Assembly: GCA_034006035.1 (NCBI GenBank)
Contig: JAVETN010000006.1
Span: forward strand, 1 to 64,000
Source of the DNA: Desulforegulaceae bacterium
GTDB taxonomy: Bacteria; Desulfobacterota; Desulfobacteria; Desulfobacterales; JACKCP01
DNA length: 64,000 nucleotides
Direction: 5' to 3'
How positions within the stretch are numbered: the stretch's first letter is position 1; each line of letters starts with the position of its first letter. The translations under genes and the position numbers were made by a program. Of this stretch, positions 17,076-24,851 are shown piece by piece. The notes below the pieces were generated by a model. The model worked only from the letters and a program-made list of their open reading frames with translations, was not told the DNA's origin and made no database searches.

Positions 17076-18163
17076 TTTGTATCAGTCCTGTACCAATTAA
17101 AAAACCAGATATTTTTTCCTTTTGAAAACTGAAATCTTGCTTCAAATACATTGGTTTCTTCATCAAAATCTGAAAAGATTGATTCTATTGTTTTTCCTGA
17201 GTTTGTCTGGAAAAGGGCATGGCTCCCTGAATAAACAAAATCTTTATTATCTGGCTCTGCTGTTCCAGTAATTATTAGGTTTTCATTTTCTATGAAATTA
17301 TCTTCCAGATTTGCGTTTTGAAGTAAAATGTTTTTAATTTCTTCATTTTCAACTATTACAGAATAAAAATAAAAATTTATTTTTTCACTTCCTGCATGAA
17401 CAATTGTTGGATTAAAATAAGTTGCCAATTCTTTTAAAAGCAGCTCAGGATTATTAATCAGATTGTCTTTTAAATAGATTTCATTGGAAATAAGTTTTTT
17501 TGCTTTTGTTTTAAGGGCTTTTGCAAGTATAAATGCCGGTGATGAGGTAAATTGTGAAGCACAAAACTTTTCTATCTTCCTAAAAACTTTAACTTCTTCC
17601 ATGTTTTTATTTTTAAATCTGCTTTTTGACCAGATAGGAGGAGTTTCTGAATTGAAAAACAAATCTATATCAGTTTTAAAATCACTTAAATCACAAATAA
17701 AATTTGAAATAAGAGTTTTGTGAATTTTAATTTTGTTCCAGCCCTCAATTATAAAGGGTATAAAATCTGAAATTAAATCTGGAATAAAAAGGTCTTTTTC
17801 AGAAAAAATTTCTGTAATTGGAGAAACTAAAAAACATTCAAAAAAATCATCTTTTATTTTATCAAGATAAACTAAAGGAGGAACAAGATAGAAATTGTTT
17901 TTCCATTTCCCAAGCTCGCTTTTTAAAGAGGCAATTTCCCCGGGCTTGGGCTGGTAAATTTCAATTTCAGATTTAAAACTTTCTGCAAGATCAAAAAACG
18001 GATCAGGGGTTTTGTTTTTACACAAAGGACATGTTTTAAAATGGTTTAACACCTTTTCTTTAAAATAAGGATCCCTTATGGTTTGTTCATCTGGACACAA
18101 CCTGAGTGAGACGGCTTCTTTAAGATATTTGTTTTTATTTATTTTATTATAGTCAATTTTCAT
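17072..18163 (-). CDS. Putative zinc-binding anti-sigma factor (ZAS-like motif)
   Basis: 363-residue protein. The N terminus carries LCPDEQT (about residues 22-28) and HFKTCPLC (about 42-49), an exact H-x3-C-x2-C motif preceded by an upstream cysteine, as in zinc-binding anti-sigma (ZAS/HC2) domains. The remaining 300 residues are unrecognised, with no obvious transmembrane segment, so it would be a soluble anti-sigma. It lies directly downstream of a sigma-like gene and overlaps the Lon-like peptidase gene by 4 nt, the arrangement of a sigma / anti-sigma / protease module. Its start codon follows an 18-bp repeat present three times, the last copy supplying the GGAA ribosome-binding sequence. 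The function is inferred from motif and context. Confidence 0.6.
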   Translation of the reverse strand: MKIDYNKINKNKYLKEAVSLRLCPDEQTIRDPYFKEKVLNHFKTCPLCKNKTPDPFFDLAESFKSEIEIYQPKPGEIASLKSELGKWKNNFYLVPPLVYLDKIKDDFFECFLVSPITEIFSEKDLFIPDLISDFIPFIIEGWNKIKIHKTLISNFICDLSDFKTDIDLFFNSETPPIWSKSRFKNKNMEEVKVFRKIEKFCASQFTSSPAFILAKALKTKAKKLISNEIYLKDNLINNPELLLKELATYFNPTIVHAGSEKINFYFYSVIVENEEIKNILLQNANLEDNFIENENLIITGTAEPDNKDFVYSGSHALFQTNSGKTIESIFSDFDEETNVFEARFQFSKGKNIWFFNWYRTDTN

Positions 18164-18170
18164 ATTATTT

Positions 18171-18224
18171 TTCCGGTTTATTTTATTTTTCCGGTTTATT
18201 TTATTTTTCCGGTTTATTTTATTT
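18171..18224 (-). repeat. 18-bp direct repeat, three perfect copies, upstream of anti-sigma gene
   Basis: Units at 18171-18188, 18189-18206 and 18207-18224, reading TTCCGGTTTATTTTATTT on the plus strand. On the coding strand each copy holds CCGGAA, and the copy next to the gene places GGAA about 10 nt before the ATG. Copies are identical, so they could slip, act as an iterated operator, or provide repeated ribosome entry sites. Confidence 0.95.
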
Positions 18225-18256
18225 AACGGCTTTTTTTTGTTAATTTTTAAAATAAG

Positions 18257-19168
18257 TTAATTTTTATCAAGAATATTTTTTATTGAATTAATTATATCTT
18301 CTGCCTCATTGGGGTTAAAATTGTTTTTATGAAAAATTGATTGTAGTTTTTTAAGGGTCTTTTTTATAAGTGCAGTCAGTGCGGATTGAGAAGAATAGCC
18401 AAGCTCCCTTGAAACATCAGCTTTTTTTGTTTGAAACAAATAACAACTTAAAGCTTTTTGTTCTTTTTCATTAAATTCTGACAAAATCTGGTTTGCGATT
18501 AATTCAGAATCATCATAAATATCAGGAAGATTTTTGTCATGAATTTCAATAAAACTATTTTTATCATCAATTGAAACCCATGAATTTTCAAACATATTAT
18601 TGGAAAAAATCCAGGCATTAAAATCATTTACATTAACAGCTGTTTTATTTTTTTTATAACCGTATTTTTCAACTTCATTCATAAAATGGAAAAAAAGATT
18701 TTTTAAATTTTTTTGTTTAACAATTTGATTTTCAATTCTAAATTCGTCGTTTTCAGGATAAAAAACATCATTAAAATCTATTGTATTTGAGTTTAAAAAA
18801 ACAGTTGGGGATTTTGAGATTGAGAAATAAATAAAACTATCATAGTTTTTTGAAATAATTTCTTTAGATTTTTTAAAATCATCAATTATTTTCTTCCGAA
18901 GATAAAGAAAAAAACTATTGTCTTTTGTTCTTTCCTTATCTTTTAAATGATTTATAAATGCTTTTTTTAAATAAAATTCTTTGTTTGGAAGATTTGAAAG
19001 TTTTTTTGATAATTTTTGCTTATTTTCCAAAAGAAAAAGAGCAAGGTCAGATTCAAGCTCCATGATTTTTCGATTTTCATTTATGCCTTTGAATCTGGAA
19101 AAAATTTTTTTATTTGTATTTATTTCTTTATATAATGAAAGAGCTGCTTTGCTTATAAGTTTTTCCAT
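18257..19168 (-). CDS. Sigma-70/ECF-like sigma factor of the CRISPR locus
   Basis: 303-residue protein. The C-terminal part (about residues 225-285) reads like sigma region 4: ILSEFNEKEQKALSCYLF, a helix-turn-helix segment ADVSRELGYSS, then IKKTLKKLQSIF. An upstream segment, NSFFLYLRKKIIDDFKKSKE (about 103-122), resembles region 2. The 130-residue linker between them is longer than in typical ECF factors. It is the first gene of a three-gene leftward operon with the ZAS-type protein and the Lon-like peptidase, next to the CRISPR leader. Likely released on infection to redirect RNA polymerase. Moderately sure of the sigma assignment; a phage-type transcription regulator is the alternative. Confidence 0.6.
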   Translation of the reverse strand: MEKLISKAALSLYKEINTNKKIFSRFKGINENRKIMELESDLALFLLENKQKLSKKLSNLPNKEFYLKKAFINHLKDKERTKDNSFFLYLRKKIIDDFKKSKEIISKNYDSFIYFSISKSPTVFLNSNTIDFNDVFYPENDEFRIENQIVKQKNLKNLFFHFMNEVEKYGYKKNKTAVNVNDFNAWIFSNNMFENSWVSIDDKNSFIEIHDKNLPDIYDDSELIANQILSEFNEKEQKALSCYLFQTKKADVSRELGYSSQSALTALIKKTLKKLQSIFHKNNFNPNEAEDIINSIKNILDKN

Positions 19169-19195
19169 TTGCTGATTTCTTTATAGTAAACATCT

Positions 19196-19219
19196 TTGTA
19201 TTGGCTTTTGCAAATACAA
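19196..19219. promoter_or_regulatory. Inverted repeat upstream of the sigma-like gene
   Basis: TTGTATT and AATACAA flank a 10-nt centre, 28 bp upstream of the sigma-like start codon. The position suits an operator or autoregulatory site, although it could also be a weak terminator for the hydrolase gene to the right. Confidence 0.35.
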
Positions 19220-19228
19220 GCTGATGAA

Positions 19229-20026
19229 TTAATGAAAACTTTTTATAAAATCCACAATAATCTTATTAACTTCAGCTGATTTTTCTATTGGAGACATATG
19301 GCCTCCGTTTACTTTGTGATGTTTTATATCAGGTATAATTTTGGGAATAAAATTACTTATATCTACAGTTAATGAAGGACTATGTTTTCCTGAAATAAGA
19401 CAAACAGGAAGGTCTATATTTTTATAAATATCAGAATGAAGATTTTCATCAATTGTTGCCTTATAATCAAGGGGCATTTTTTTAATACAAGTGGTAAAAA
19501 TTTGTTTGATTTCTTTTGGAAGTCTTTGGAAAGTGCCTTCACCACTGAAAAAATCTATAAATTTAGCACTCCCTGTTTCAGGATTTCCAGAGGAGATATC
19601 ATTTTCTATTTCTGAAATAAATTCTTTGGCCAATATATAAGTATCAGGATCTATTTCTCTTGAAACATGATTTAACATTGGTTCAAATACGCAAAGACTT
19701 AAATTTCTTTTTGATTGAAGGGTAGAGTATTTCATTGCAACAGCACCTCCGTAGGAATGACCTACAAGGTGAAATTTTTCATTTTTTTCTAAATTTGATT
19801 CAAGGATTTTTTCAATAAGCTCTATTTCATCATCAAGTGAAAAGCCTTTTGTTTTTTCTGGAAAAGCTGTTTGGCCATACCCGTAAAGATCTATTGCTAT
19901 TACCTTGAAATCATTTGAAAGAATTTTTGAAAGATTAATCCATTGTTCTTTTGTACTCATGCTGCAATGAAGAAGAAGTACTGGAACTCCTTCTCCTTTA
20001 ATAAAGTATCCTGGTAATTCAGCCAT
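19229..20026 (-). CDS. Alpha/beta hydrolase
   Basis: 265-residue alpha/beta-hydrolase fold protein. It has the oxyanion strand VPVLLLHCSMS, the nucleophile elbow GHSYGG (Ser at about residue 92), an acid-bearing segment near LPVCLISGKHSP, and the catalytic histidine in VNGGHMSP near the C terminus. No signal peptide. Substrate unknown; esterase, lipase or epoxide-hydrolase-like activities are all possible. It is transcribed in the same direction as the CRISPR locus, ending 60 bp before the sigma-like gene. Confidence 0.85.
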   Translation of the reverse strand: MAELPGYFIKGEGVPVLLLHCSMSTKEQWINLSKILSNDFKVIAIDLYGYGQTAFPEKTKGFSLDDEIELIEKILESNLEKNEKFHLVGHSYGGAVAMKYSTLQSKRNLSLCVFEPMLNHVSREIDPDTYILAKEFISEIENDISSGNPETGSAKFIDFFSGEGTFQRLPKEIKQIFTTCIKKMPLDYKATIDENLHSDIYKNIDLPVCLISGKHSPSLTVDISNFIPKIIPDIKHHKVNGGHMSPIEKSAEVNKIIVDFIKSFH

Positions 20027-20303
20027 TTAATTTATATCTCCAACTAAGATAAATTTATAAAAATATTTATTGCTCAAAAGTCAAAACATCAATAATTTTA
20101 AATTACTTATTTATTGCCAATAAAAACAAATATAATCAATTATTCTCTAAATTTATATCTAGACTTGAATACAATTCCTTTAAACAAATTTCAACCCAAT
20201 ATACAAATTGTTTAATTTTAAGTTTTGCAATTTAATTTAGCCAGGGCAGAGGATAAAAATTTGTTTTTTTATAATTGGAAATTAAAGTTTAATGATTGTA
20301 AAC

Positions 20304-20340
20304 AAAAAAACCCGATAAAAAATTATCGGGTTTTATTTTT
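20304..20340 (-). terminator. Rho-independent terminator of the NifX-like operon; rest of the 20027-20382 gap empty
   Basis: AAAACCCGATAA and TTATCGGGTTTT form a 12-bp stem with T-runs on both strands, just downstream of the NifX-like gene at 20383. The remaining 350-bp gap holds no credible gene; it should contain the promoter for the hydrolase at 20026. Confidence 0.85.
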
Positions 20341-20382
20341 ACATACTCATGATTTTTATAATAGATACAAAAGAAAGAAATC

Positions 20383-20745
20383 TTATACCCATTGTCCTTC
20401 TGCATTGGGAGCATCAAGGATTTTGTATTTGCCGTTTTTAAAGTTTTCCACAGCTTCTCTTATTGTTCCTGATACATTATCACATGCCTTGATTTCTGCT
20501 GCTTCAAGGGTGGTAAATGCATTGGGTCCGCAATAACCTGTGAGAAGAACTTCTGCCTTATGTTCACTTATATCAGATGCAGCCTTGATTCCAGCACCTT
20601 TAAAGGCATTTCTGTTTTCTGAATTATCTATAACCTCAAATTCAAAAGTATCTGAGTCAACCACCAAAATAAATTCTGCTCTTCCAAATCTTGGATCAAC
20701 TTCTGAATCAAGGGTTTTTCCCTTTGATGTTACTGCTATTTTCAT
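20383..20745 (-). CDS. Dinitrogenase iron-molybdenum cofactor (NifX/NifB-type) domain protein
   Basis: 120-residue protein of the NifX/NifB/VnfX cofactor-binding fold: MKIAVTSKGKTLDSEVDPRFGRAEF at the start, a central VLLTGYCGPNAFTTLEAAEI segment and a short C-terminal tail. I start at the ATG with GGGAGAA upstream, four codons inside the longest frame. In sulfate reducers such small proteins often occur outside nitrogenase clusters with Mrp-type metal-cluster carriers; no nif genes are visible here. It forms an operon with a second NifX-like protein and a receiver-like protein. Confidence 0.85.
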   Translation of the reverse strand: MKIAVTSKGKTLDSEVDPRFGRAEFILVVDSDTFEFEVIDNSENRNAFKGAGIKAASDISEHKAEVLLTGYCGPNAFTTLEAAEIKACDNVSGTIREAVENFKNGKYKILDAPNAEGQWV

Positions 20746-20770
20746 AAATTCTCCCAAGTATTAATTTTTT

Positions 20771-21154
20771 TTAATGGCCTCCGCCGCCTCCGCAGACCTG
20801 ATTGTCTGTGATTAAGGAAAGCTTACCTTTAATTAGATCTTCTACCACAGGTCTGATTTCAGCTCTTAGATCGTCATGAAACACATCAATTCCAACCTGC
20901 TTAAATCCCATCAAAGGTCTCATTCCAATTCCTCCTACAATAAGAGCTGTTACCTTATGTCCTGCAAGAAGATTTACAGGAACCATACATCCGCCTTGAT
21001 CATGGGGTAAATTTTCTACTGTAGATACATTTTTTATTTCGCCGTTTTCAACGTCAATAAAAGTAAACACATCACAATGTCCGAAATGTCCGGCTCTTTG
21101 TCCGTCAAGTCCGCCGCTTCCGTTTGAAGGAACAGCAATTCTTCCGTTTTCCAT
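20771..21154 (-). CDS. NifX/NifB-type cofactor-binding protein with glycine-histidine tail
   Basis: 127-residue paralogue of the next gene: RIAVPSNGSGGLDGQRAGHFGHCDVF, then ALIVGGIGMRPLMGFKQVGIDVF. It ends with a cysteine-glycine-rich, histidine-terminated tail (VCGGGGGH) that could bind metal. The family carries iron-sulfur or Fe-Mo cluster precursors. It lies 25 bp upstream of the second copy in the same leftward operon. Confidence 0.85.
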   Translation of the reverse strand: MENGRIAVPSNGSGGLDGQRAGHFGHCDVFTFIDVENGEIKNVSTVENLPHDQGGCMVPVNLLAGHKVTALIVGGIGMRPLMGFKQVGIDVFHDDLRAEIRPVVEDLIKGKLSLITDNQVCGGGGGH

Positions 21155-21188
21155 AATTATAATTCCTTTTAAAATTTAAAATTGTTAT

Positions 21189-21575
21189 TTATCGATTTGC
21201 ACTTGGATTTAAAATCAGCTGAAGATAATCAAAAAGTCCCTGGGCTTCCTCTTTTGAGGGATTTGTGCTTATTTTTTGTAAAATCCCAAGCCCTTCTGTA
21301 AATTCATGAAAATCTTTGTCTGATAAATTACTTGCAAGAGCAGTATTTACCATTGCATTAATTTTAATAATTTCTTCAATTAAATTTTTACCCGGGAAAT
21401 CGTCTGCAGTACTTTCATCACAGACCACAAGAGAAAAAAAAGTATTTTTCACAAGTTCTAAAACCTGATCTTTTCTTTTGGCAAAAAAAACTTTATAGCC
21501 TGGAGTCAAAGAAAAAACTGATTCTACTTCCTTAAACTTTTCCCTGTTCCCGCTTACAATCAAAACATTCTTCAT
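21189..21575 (-). CDS. Receiver-like (response-regulator fold) protein
   Basis: 128-residue stand-alone protein with the receiver-domain pattern: NVLIVSGNREKFKEVESVF at the first strand, SLVVCDES with a candidate phospho-acceptor aspartate at about residue 56, and a following AMVNTALASN strand. The usual acidic pair after strand 1 is missing (SGN), and no lysine is evident at the expected KP position, so it may be a degenerate, non-phosphorylated receiver. No output domain. It heads the operon with the two NifX-like proteins. Confidence 0.6.
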   Translation of the reverse strand: MKNVLIVSGNREKFKEVESVFSLTPGYKVFFAKRKDQVLELVKNTFFSLVVCDESTADDFPGKNLIEEIIKINAMVNTALASNLSDKDFHEFTEGLGILQKISTNPSKEEAQGLFDYLQLILNPSANR

Positions 21576-21751
21576 TTACACCTCTTTGTTTATTATCAGG
21601 CATTCTAATAAAAATTAATCCGAAAAGTTCGGCTAGCCTAAAAGATAAGTACTCGTATACTCTTATGTCAAATAAAAATCAATATTTCTATTGAAGATAA
21701 TTTTGGATTTTTTAAATATGAAGAGTTTATGGGTTTATTAGGACAGGAAAT

Positions 21752-21786
21752 AAAAAAGCCTTAAACTTTACAGTTTAGGCTTTTTA
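21752..21786 (-). terminator. Terminator of the minus-strand tRNA-Leu
   Basis: AAAAAGCC..AAACT and AGTTTAGGCTTTTT form a stem directly after the tRNA CCA end, followed by T residues on the minus strand. Confidence 0.8.
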
Positions 21787-21871
21787 TGGTGCCGAAGAGA
21801 GGACTCGAACCTCCACGACTCGCGCCACCAGGTTCTAAGCCTGGCGTGTCTACCAATTCCACCACTTCGGC
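21787..21871 (-). tRNA. tRNA-Leu(UAG)
   Basis: 85-nt tRNA including encoded CCA. The acceptor stem GCCGAAG pairs with CTTCGGC; the anticodon loop CTTAGAA gives anticodon UAG; a long variable arm and GGTTCGAGTCC T-arm identify a leucine tRNA. It is identical to the plus-strand copy at 23301-23385 but inverted. Confidence 0.97.
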
Positions 21872-21888
21872 ACAATCACAAAAAACTA

Positions 21889-21915
21889 ACTATACTTTTG
21901 ATTATAATTAGTCAA
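21889..21915 (-). promoter_or_regulatory. Promoter of the minus-strand tRNA-Leu
   Basis: On the minus strand TTGACT and TATAGT are separated by 15 bp, about 17 bp upstream of the tRNA. The same TTGACT-15-TATAGA layout precedes the other copy. Confidence 0.75.
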
Positions 21916-22023
21916 GGATTAAAAAAATTATTTTAAATTTTTATATGAATATTTGTAAAAAACCTGTTAACAATAAGCTTTGATGCTTTAATAATCAATC
22001 CAATTGCTGTCAGGAGAAAAAAT

Positions 22024-22785
22024 ATGAAAGAAACCATTGTTTTTATTCATGGGATGTGGGGAAGAGGTCTTCTTTTGGAAAATGTAAAAGAATTTTTTGA
22101 AAAAAAAGGGTATAATTGCATTTCTTTTGATCTTCCAGGACATAATCCCAATTCAGATAAAGATTTAAAAGTAGAAGATTACGGGTTTAATGATTTTGTT
22201 GATTATTCAGCAGAAATAATAAAAAATCTTGATTCAAAACCAATTGTTATGGGACATTCCATGGGAGGATTGATCGCCCATAAACTTGCAGAAAAAGGAC
22301 TTGCTAAAAAAGCTGTTCTTATAACTCCAGCAACCCAAAGAGGAGTATTTAATCTTTCTTTAAGTGCTATAAAAGGATTTCTTCCTGTGGTTCTGATTCC
22401 TTTATTTTGGAAAAAACCCCTTGAACCCAGAAGAAAAATTTTTGACCATATATTTAATGAAATTCCTGAAAAAGAAAGAGACGTTTTTTTCCCTTATCTT
22501 GTTCCTGAGTCTGGAAAAGCTTTTTTTGAAATCAGTATTTGGGCTGCAGACCTAAACAAATCAACTAAAATTGACAATTCAAAAATCAATTGCCCTGTTT
22601 TTCAAATTGCAGGTAAAAAAGACACAATTATTTCATCCAAAGTTTTAAAAAAACAGGCAAAACTTATTTCAAAATATGTTTCTGATTTTAAATTTAAAAT
22701 ATATGAAAATCACGGACACGGAATTATCTGGGAAATTGGCTGGGAAGATGTTTGCCAAGATATTTACGATTGGATAAATCAATAA
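22024..22785 (+). CDS. Alpha/beta hydrolase (lysophospholipase-like)
   Basis: 253-residue hydrolase. FIHGMWGRGLLLE carries the HG oxyanion motif; the nucleophile elbow GHSMGG (Ser about residue 79) and the C-terminal NHGHGIIWE with the catalytic histidine complete the triad pattern. No signal peptide. It starts with ATG after CAGGAGAAAA. It is the only plus-strand gene between the two inverted tRNA-Leu copies. Substrate unknown. Confidence 0.85.
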   Translation: MKETIVFIHGMWGRGLLLENVKEFFEKKGYNCISFDLPGHNPNSDKDLKVEDYGFNDFVDYSAEIIKNLDSKPIVMGHSMGGLIAHKLAEKGLAKKAVLITPATQRGVFNLSLSAIKGFLPVVLIPLFWKKPLEPRRKIFDHIFNEIPEKERDVFFPYLVPESGKAFFEISIWAADLNKSTKIDNSKINCPVFQIAGKKDTIISSKVLKKQAKLISKYVSDFKFKIYENHGHGIIWEIGWEDVCQDIYDWINQ

Positions 22786-22794
22786 TAATTTTAC

Positions 22795-22832
22795 TATGGA
22801 CTTTCCTTGAATTTTAAATAAGGAAGTCCATA
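22795..22832. terminator. Bidirectional hairpin between hydrolase and parvulin genes
   Basis: TATGGACTTTCCTT and AAGGAAGTCCATA pair (one bulged T) between two convergent genes. It lacks a long T-run and probably acts for both. Confidence 0.65.
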
Positions 22833-22839
22833 AACTAAT

Positions 22840-23121
22840 TTAGTCTGTTCTACTGATAACTTCAAGAAGATGATAACCAAAATCTGTTTTTACAGGACCT
22901 TGAACAACTCCTTCTTCGGCTGTAAAAACAACCTTGTCAAATTCAGGAACCATTTCTCCTCTACCAAATTCCCCAAGAAAACCGCCTTGAGCTCCAGATG
23001 GGCATTTGGAGTGTTTTTTTGCAAGCTTTGTAAAATCACCGCCGTTTTCAATTTTTTTCTTAAGATCATTACATTCTTTTTCAGTTGCAACCAGTATGTG
23101 TCTTGCTTTAGCTCTTGCCAT
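22840..23121 (-). CDS. ppiC: Parvulin-type peptidyl-prolyl isomerase
   Basis: 93-residue single-domain parvulin: ARAKARHILVATEKE with the conserved His, SKCPSGAQGGFLGEFGRGEM, FDKVVF, and the terminal FGYHLLEVI with the second active-site His. Size and motifs match PpiC, a cytoplasmic prolyl isomerase; no signal sequence or membrane anchor. It faces the hydrolase gene across a shared hairpin. Confidence 0.93.
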   Translation of the reverse strand: MARAKARHILVATEKECNDLKKKIENGGDFTKLAKKHSKCPSGAQGGFLGEFGRGEMVPEFDKVVFTAEEGVVQGPVKTDFGYHLLEVISRTD

Positions 23122-23255
23122 AATTTTTTCCTTTTAAATTTAGAAATAAAAATTAAACCAAGGTTTAATTCAGTTAAATGTTAAAGATTAAAACATAAAA
23201 GCATAGATGAGATATTAGAAATTTAAATATTAATCAAATGAAATAAATTTACAGC

Positions 23256-23282
23256 TTGACTTTCAAAATTGAAAAGTATAGA
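23256..23282 (+). promoter_or_regulatory. Promoter of the plus-strand tRNA-Leu
   Basis: TTGACT and TATAGA with a 15-bp spacer, about 18 bp upstream of the tRNA. Confidence 0.75.
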
Positions 23283-23300
23283 AGTTTTTTTACAAGTTGT

Positions 23301-23385
23301 GCCGAAGTGGTGGAATTGGTAGACACGCCAGGCTTAGAACCTGGTGGCGCGAGTCGTGGAGGTTCGAGTCCTCTCTTCGGCACCA
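23301..23385 (+). tRNA. tRNA-Leu(UAG), second identical copy
   Basis: 85 nt including CCA; same sequence as 21787-21871 on the other strand. The anticodon loop CTTAGAA gives UAG, decoding CUA leucine codons. The two copies form a perfect inverted repeat about 1.4 kb apart. Confidence 0.97.
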
Positions 23386-23386
23386 T

Positions 23387-23422
23387 AAAAAGAGCTTAAA
23401 ATTATTTTTAAGCTCTTTTTTT
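23387..23422 (+). terminator. Terminator of the plus-strand tRNA-Leu
   Basis: AAAAAGAGCTTAAAA pairs with TTTTTAAGCTCTTTTT directly after the tRNA, followed by T residues. Confidence 0.9.
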
Positions 23423-23481
23423 ATTTGGAAATGTGAGATAATAATAATTTGGAATATAATCTTAATTTAAGGATCTAAAAA

Positions 23482-23706
23482 TTGAGTTATAGTGCAAAAA
23501 TAAGCAGAACAGGCGGAAGCGTAAAAAACCTGTTTGTAACAGGCAAAGATGAAACCAAGAGTGATTTGAGCTATTTTTGTGTTGAAGACAATGAATTTAA
23601 TCCTGATTTGTATTCATTGACTAATCACGCAGAAATCAATTCAGATGATGACATTTTATCGGCCTGGCTTGACGGGCTGGCAGAAGAAGTCGAACAAGAC
23701 GAATAA
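23482..23706 (+). CDS. Small hypothetical protein upstream of fabH
   Basis: 74-residue acidic protein with no motif I recognise. The start is TTG, supported by AAGGA eight bases upstream. The N terminus is basic and polar (SYSAKISRTGGSVKNLF); the C terminus is acidic (GLAEEVEQDE). No signal peptide or membrane segment. It ends 53 bp before fabH on the same strand and may share its transcript. Probably real because of the ribosome-binding site and open frame; function unknown. Confidence 0.55.
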   Translation: MSYSAKISRTGGSVKNLFVTGKDETKSDLSYFCVEDNEFNPDLYSLTNHAEINSDDDILSAWLDGLAEEVEQDE

Positions 23707-23759
23707 CTAATTTACAAACTTTATTTTCCTAATCAAACCAAAAAGTTCAGGAGAAAAAA

Positions 23760-24773
23760 ATGAGACGATCCATTATAAAAGGTACTGGCAGGTATATTCC
23801 CCCCCATTTGGTAACCAATGATGATTTAGCAAAAATTATTGATACCTCAGATGAATGGATTCAGCAAAGAACAGGGATTAAGCAAAGATACTGGATTGAA
23901 CCAGGAAGTGTTACAGGAGCATCAGACCTTGGGCTTGAAGCTTCAAAAAAAGCAATGGACAAAGCAGGGTGGAAGCCCGAAGATATTGACCTTATAATTT
24001 TTGCAACCCTAAGCCCTGATATTTTCTTTCCTGGATCAGGAGTTTTTCTTCAGAAAAAACTTGGTTTAAACTCAACTCCAGCTCTTGATATAAGACAGCA
24101 ATGCACAGGCTTTCTCTATGGGATAACAATAGCTGATGCATATATAAAATCCGGAATAGCAGACAAAGTTTTAGTTGTAGGCGCAGAAGTTCATTCAACT
24201 GGACTTGATAAAACAAACAGAGGAAGAGATGTTACTGTTATTTTTGGTGACGGAGCAGGAGCAGCCTGTATTGAAGCATTTGAATCAGATGAAGAAATCG
24301 GAATTTTAGGACATTCGCTCCACGCGGATGGTAATTATGCAGAAAGCCTTATGCTTGAACTGCCTGCTTCAAGATATTCTCCTGAAAGACTTACAAAGGA
24401 AATGATGGTTGATGGAAGAGAATATCCAAAAATGGATGGTTCACGAATATTTAAGCTTGCAGTAAGAAAACTTCCTGAAGTAACCTATGAAGTCCTTGAA
24501 AAAACAGGATACAAACTTGAAGACGTTGATATGATAATTCCCCACCAGGCAAATTTAAGAATCAATGAGTTTTATCTTCAAAAACTTGGTCTTCCCCCTG
24601 AAAAAATGTTCAATAATATTCAAAAATACGGAAATACAACTGCTGGAAGTGTTCCAATTGCACTTGATGAAGCTATTGAGCTTGGTAAAATTGATGATTC
24701 AAAGGATCTTGTTCTTATGTCTGCTCTTGGAGCTGGACTTACCTGGGGTGCTGTACTTTACAAATTTGGTTAA
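23760..24773 (+). CDS. fabH: Beta-ketoacyl-ACP synthase III
   Basis: 337-residue thiolase-fold condensing enzyme that starts fatty-acid synthesis from acyl-CoA and malonyl-ACP. The catalytic triad is visible: Cys in DIRQQCTGFLYGI (about residue 119), His in MIIPHQANLRI (about 263) and Asn in YGNTTAGSVPIAL (about 292). The start TGRYIPPHLVTNDDLAK and TSDEWIQQRTGI are typical FabH. A good GGAGAAAA site precedes the ATG. No other fab genes are adjacent, so it may be a paralogue rather than the main housekeeping copy. Confidence 0.93.
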   Translation: MRRSIIKGTGRYIPPHLVTNDDLAKIIDTSDEWIQQRTGIKQRYWIEPGSVTGASDLGLEASKKAMDKAGWKPEDIDLIIFATLSPDIFFPGSGVFLQKKLGLNSTPALDIRQQCTGFLYGITIADAYIKSGIADKVLVVGAEVHSTGLDKTNRGRDVTVIFGDGAGAACIEAFESDEEIGILGHSLHADGNYAESLMLELPASRYSPERLTKEMMVDGREYPKMDGSRIFKLAVRKLPEVTYEVLEKTGYKLEDVDMIIPHQANLRINEFYLQKLGLPPEKMFNNIQKYGNTTAGSVPIALDEAIELGKIDDSKDLVLMSALGAGLTWGAVLYKFG

Positions 24774-24814
24774 AATTAATTAATTTAAAAATAAGTTTTT
24801 TAGAGTAAAAATTT

Positions 24815-24841
24815 AAGGCCGGGTATAATCCGGCCTTTTTT
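24815..24841 (+). terminator. Terminator of fabH
   Basis: AAGGCCGG and CCGGCCTT form a GC-rich stem followed by seven or more T residues; placed between convergent fabH and pgi. Confidence 0.9.
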
Positions 24842-24851
24842 TATAATTAAC

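Noticed and set aside
20225-20536. 103-codon plus-strand ORF overlapping the NifX-like gene
   Set aside because: It runs through a rho-independent terminator and into a well-supported opposite-strand gene.
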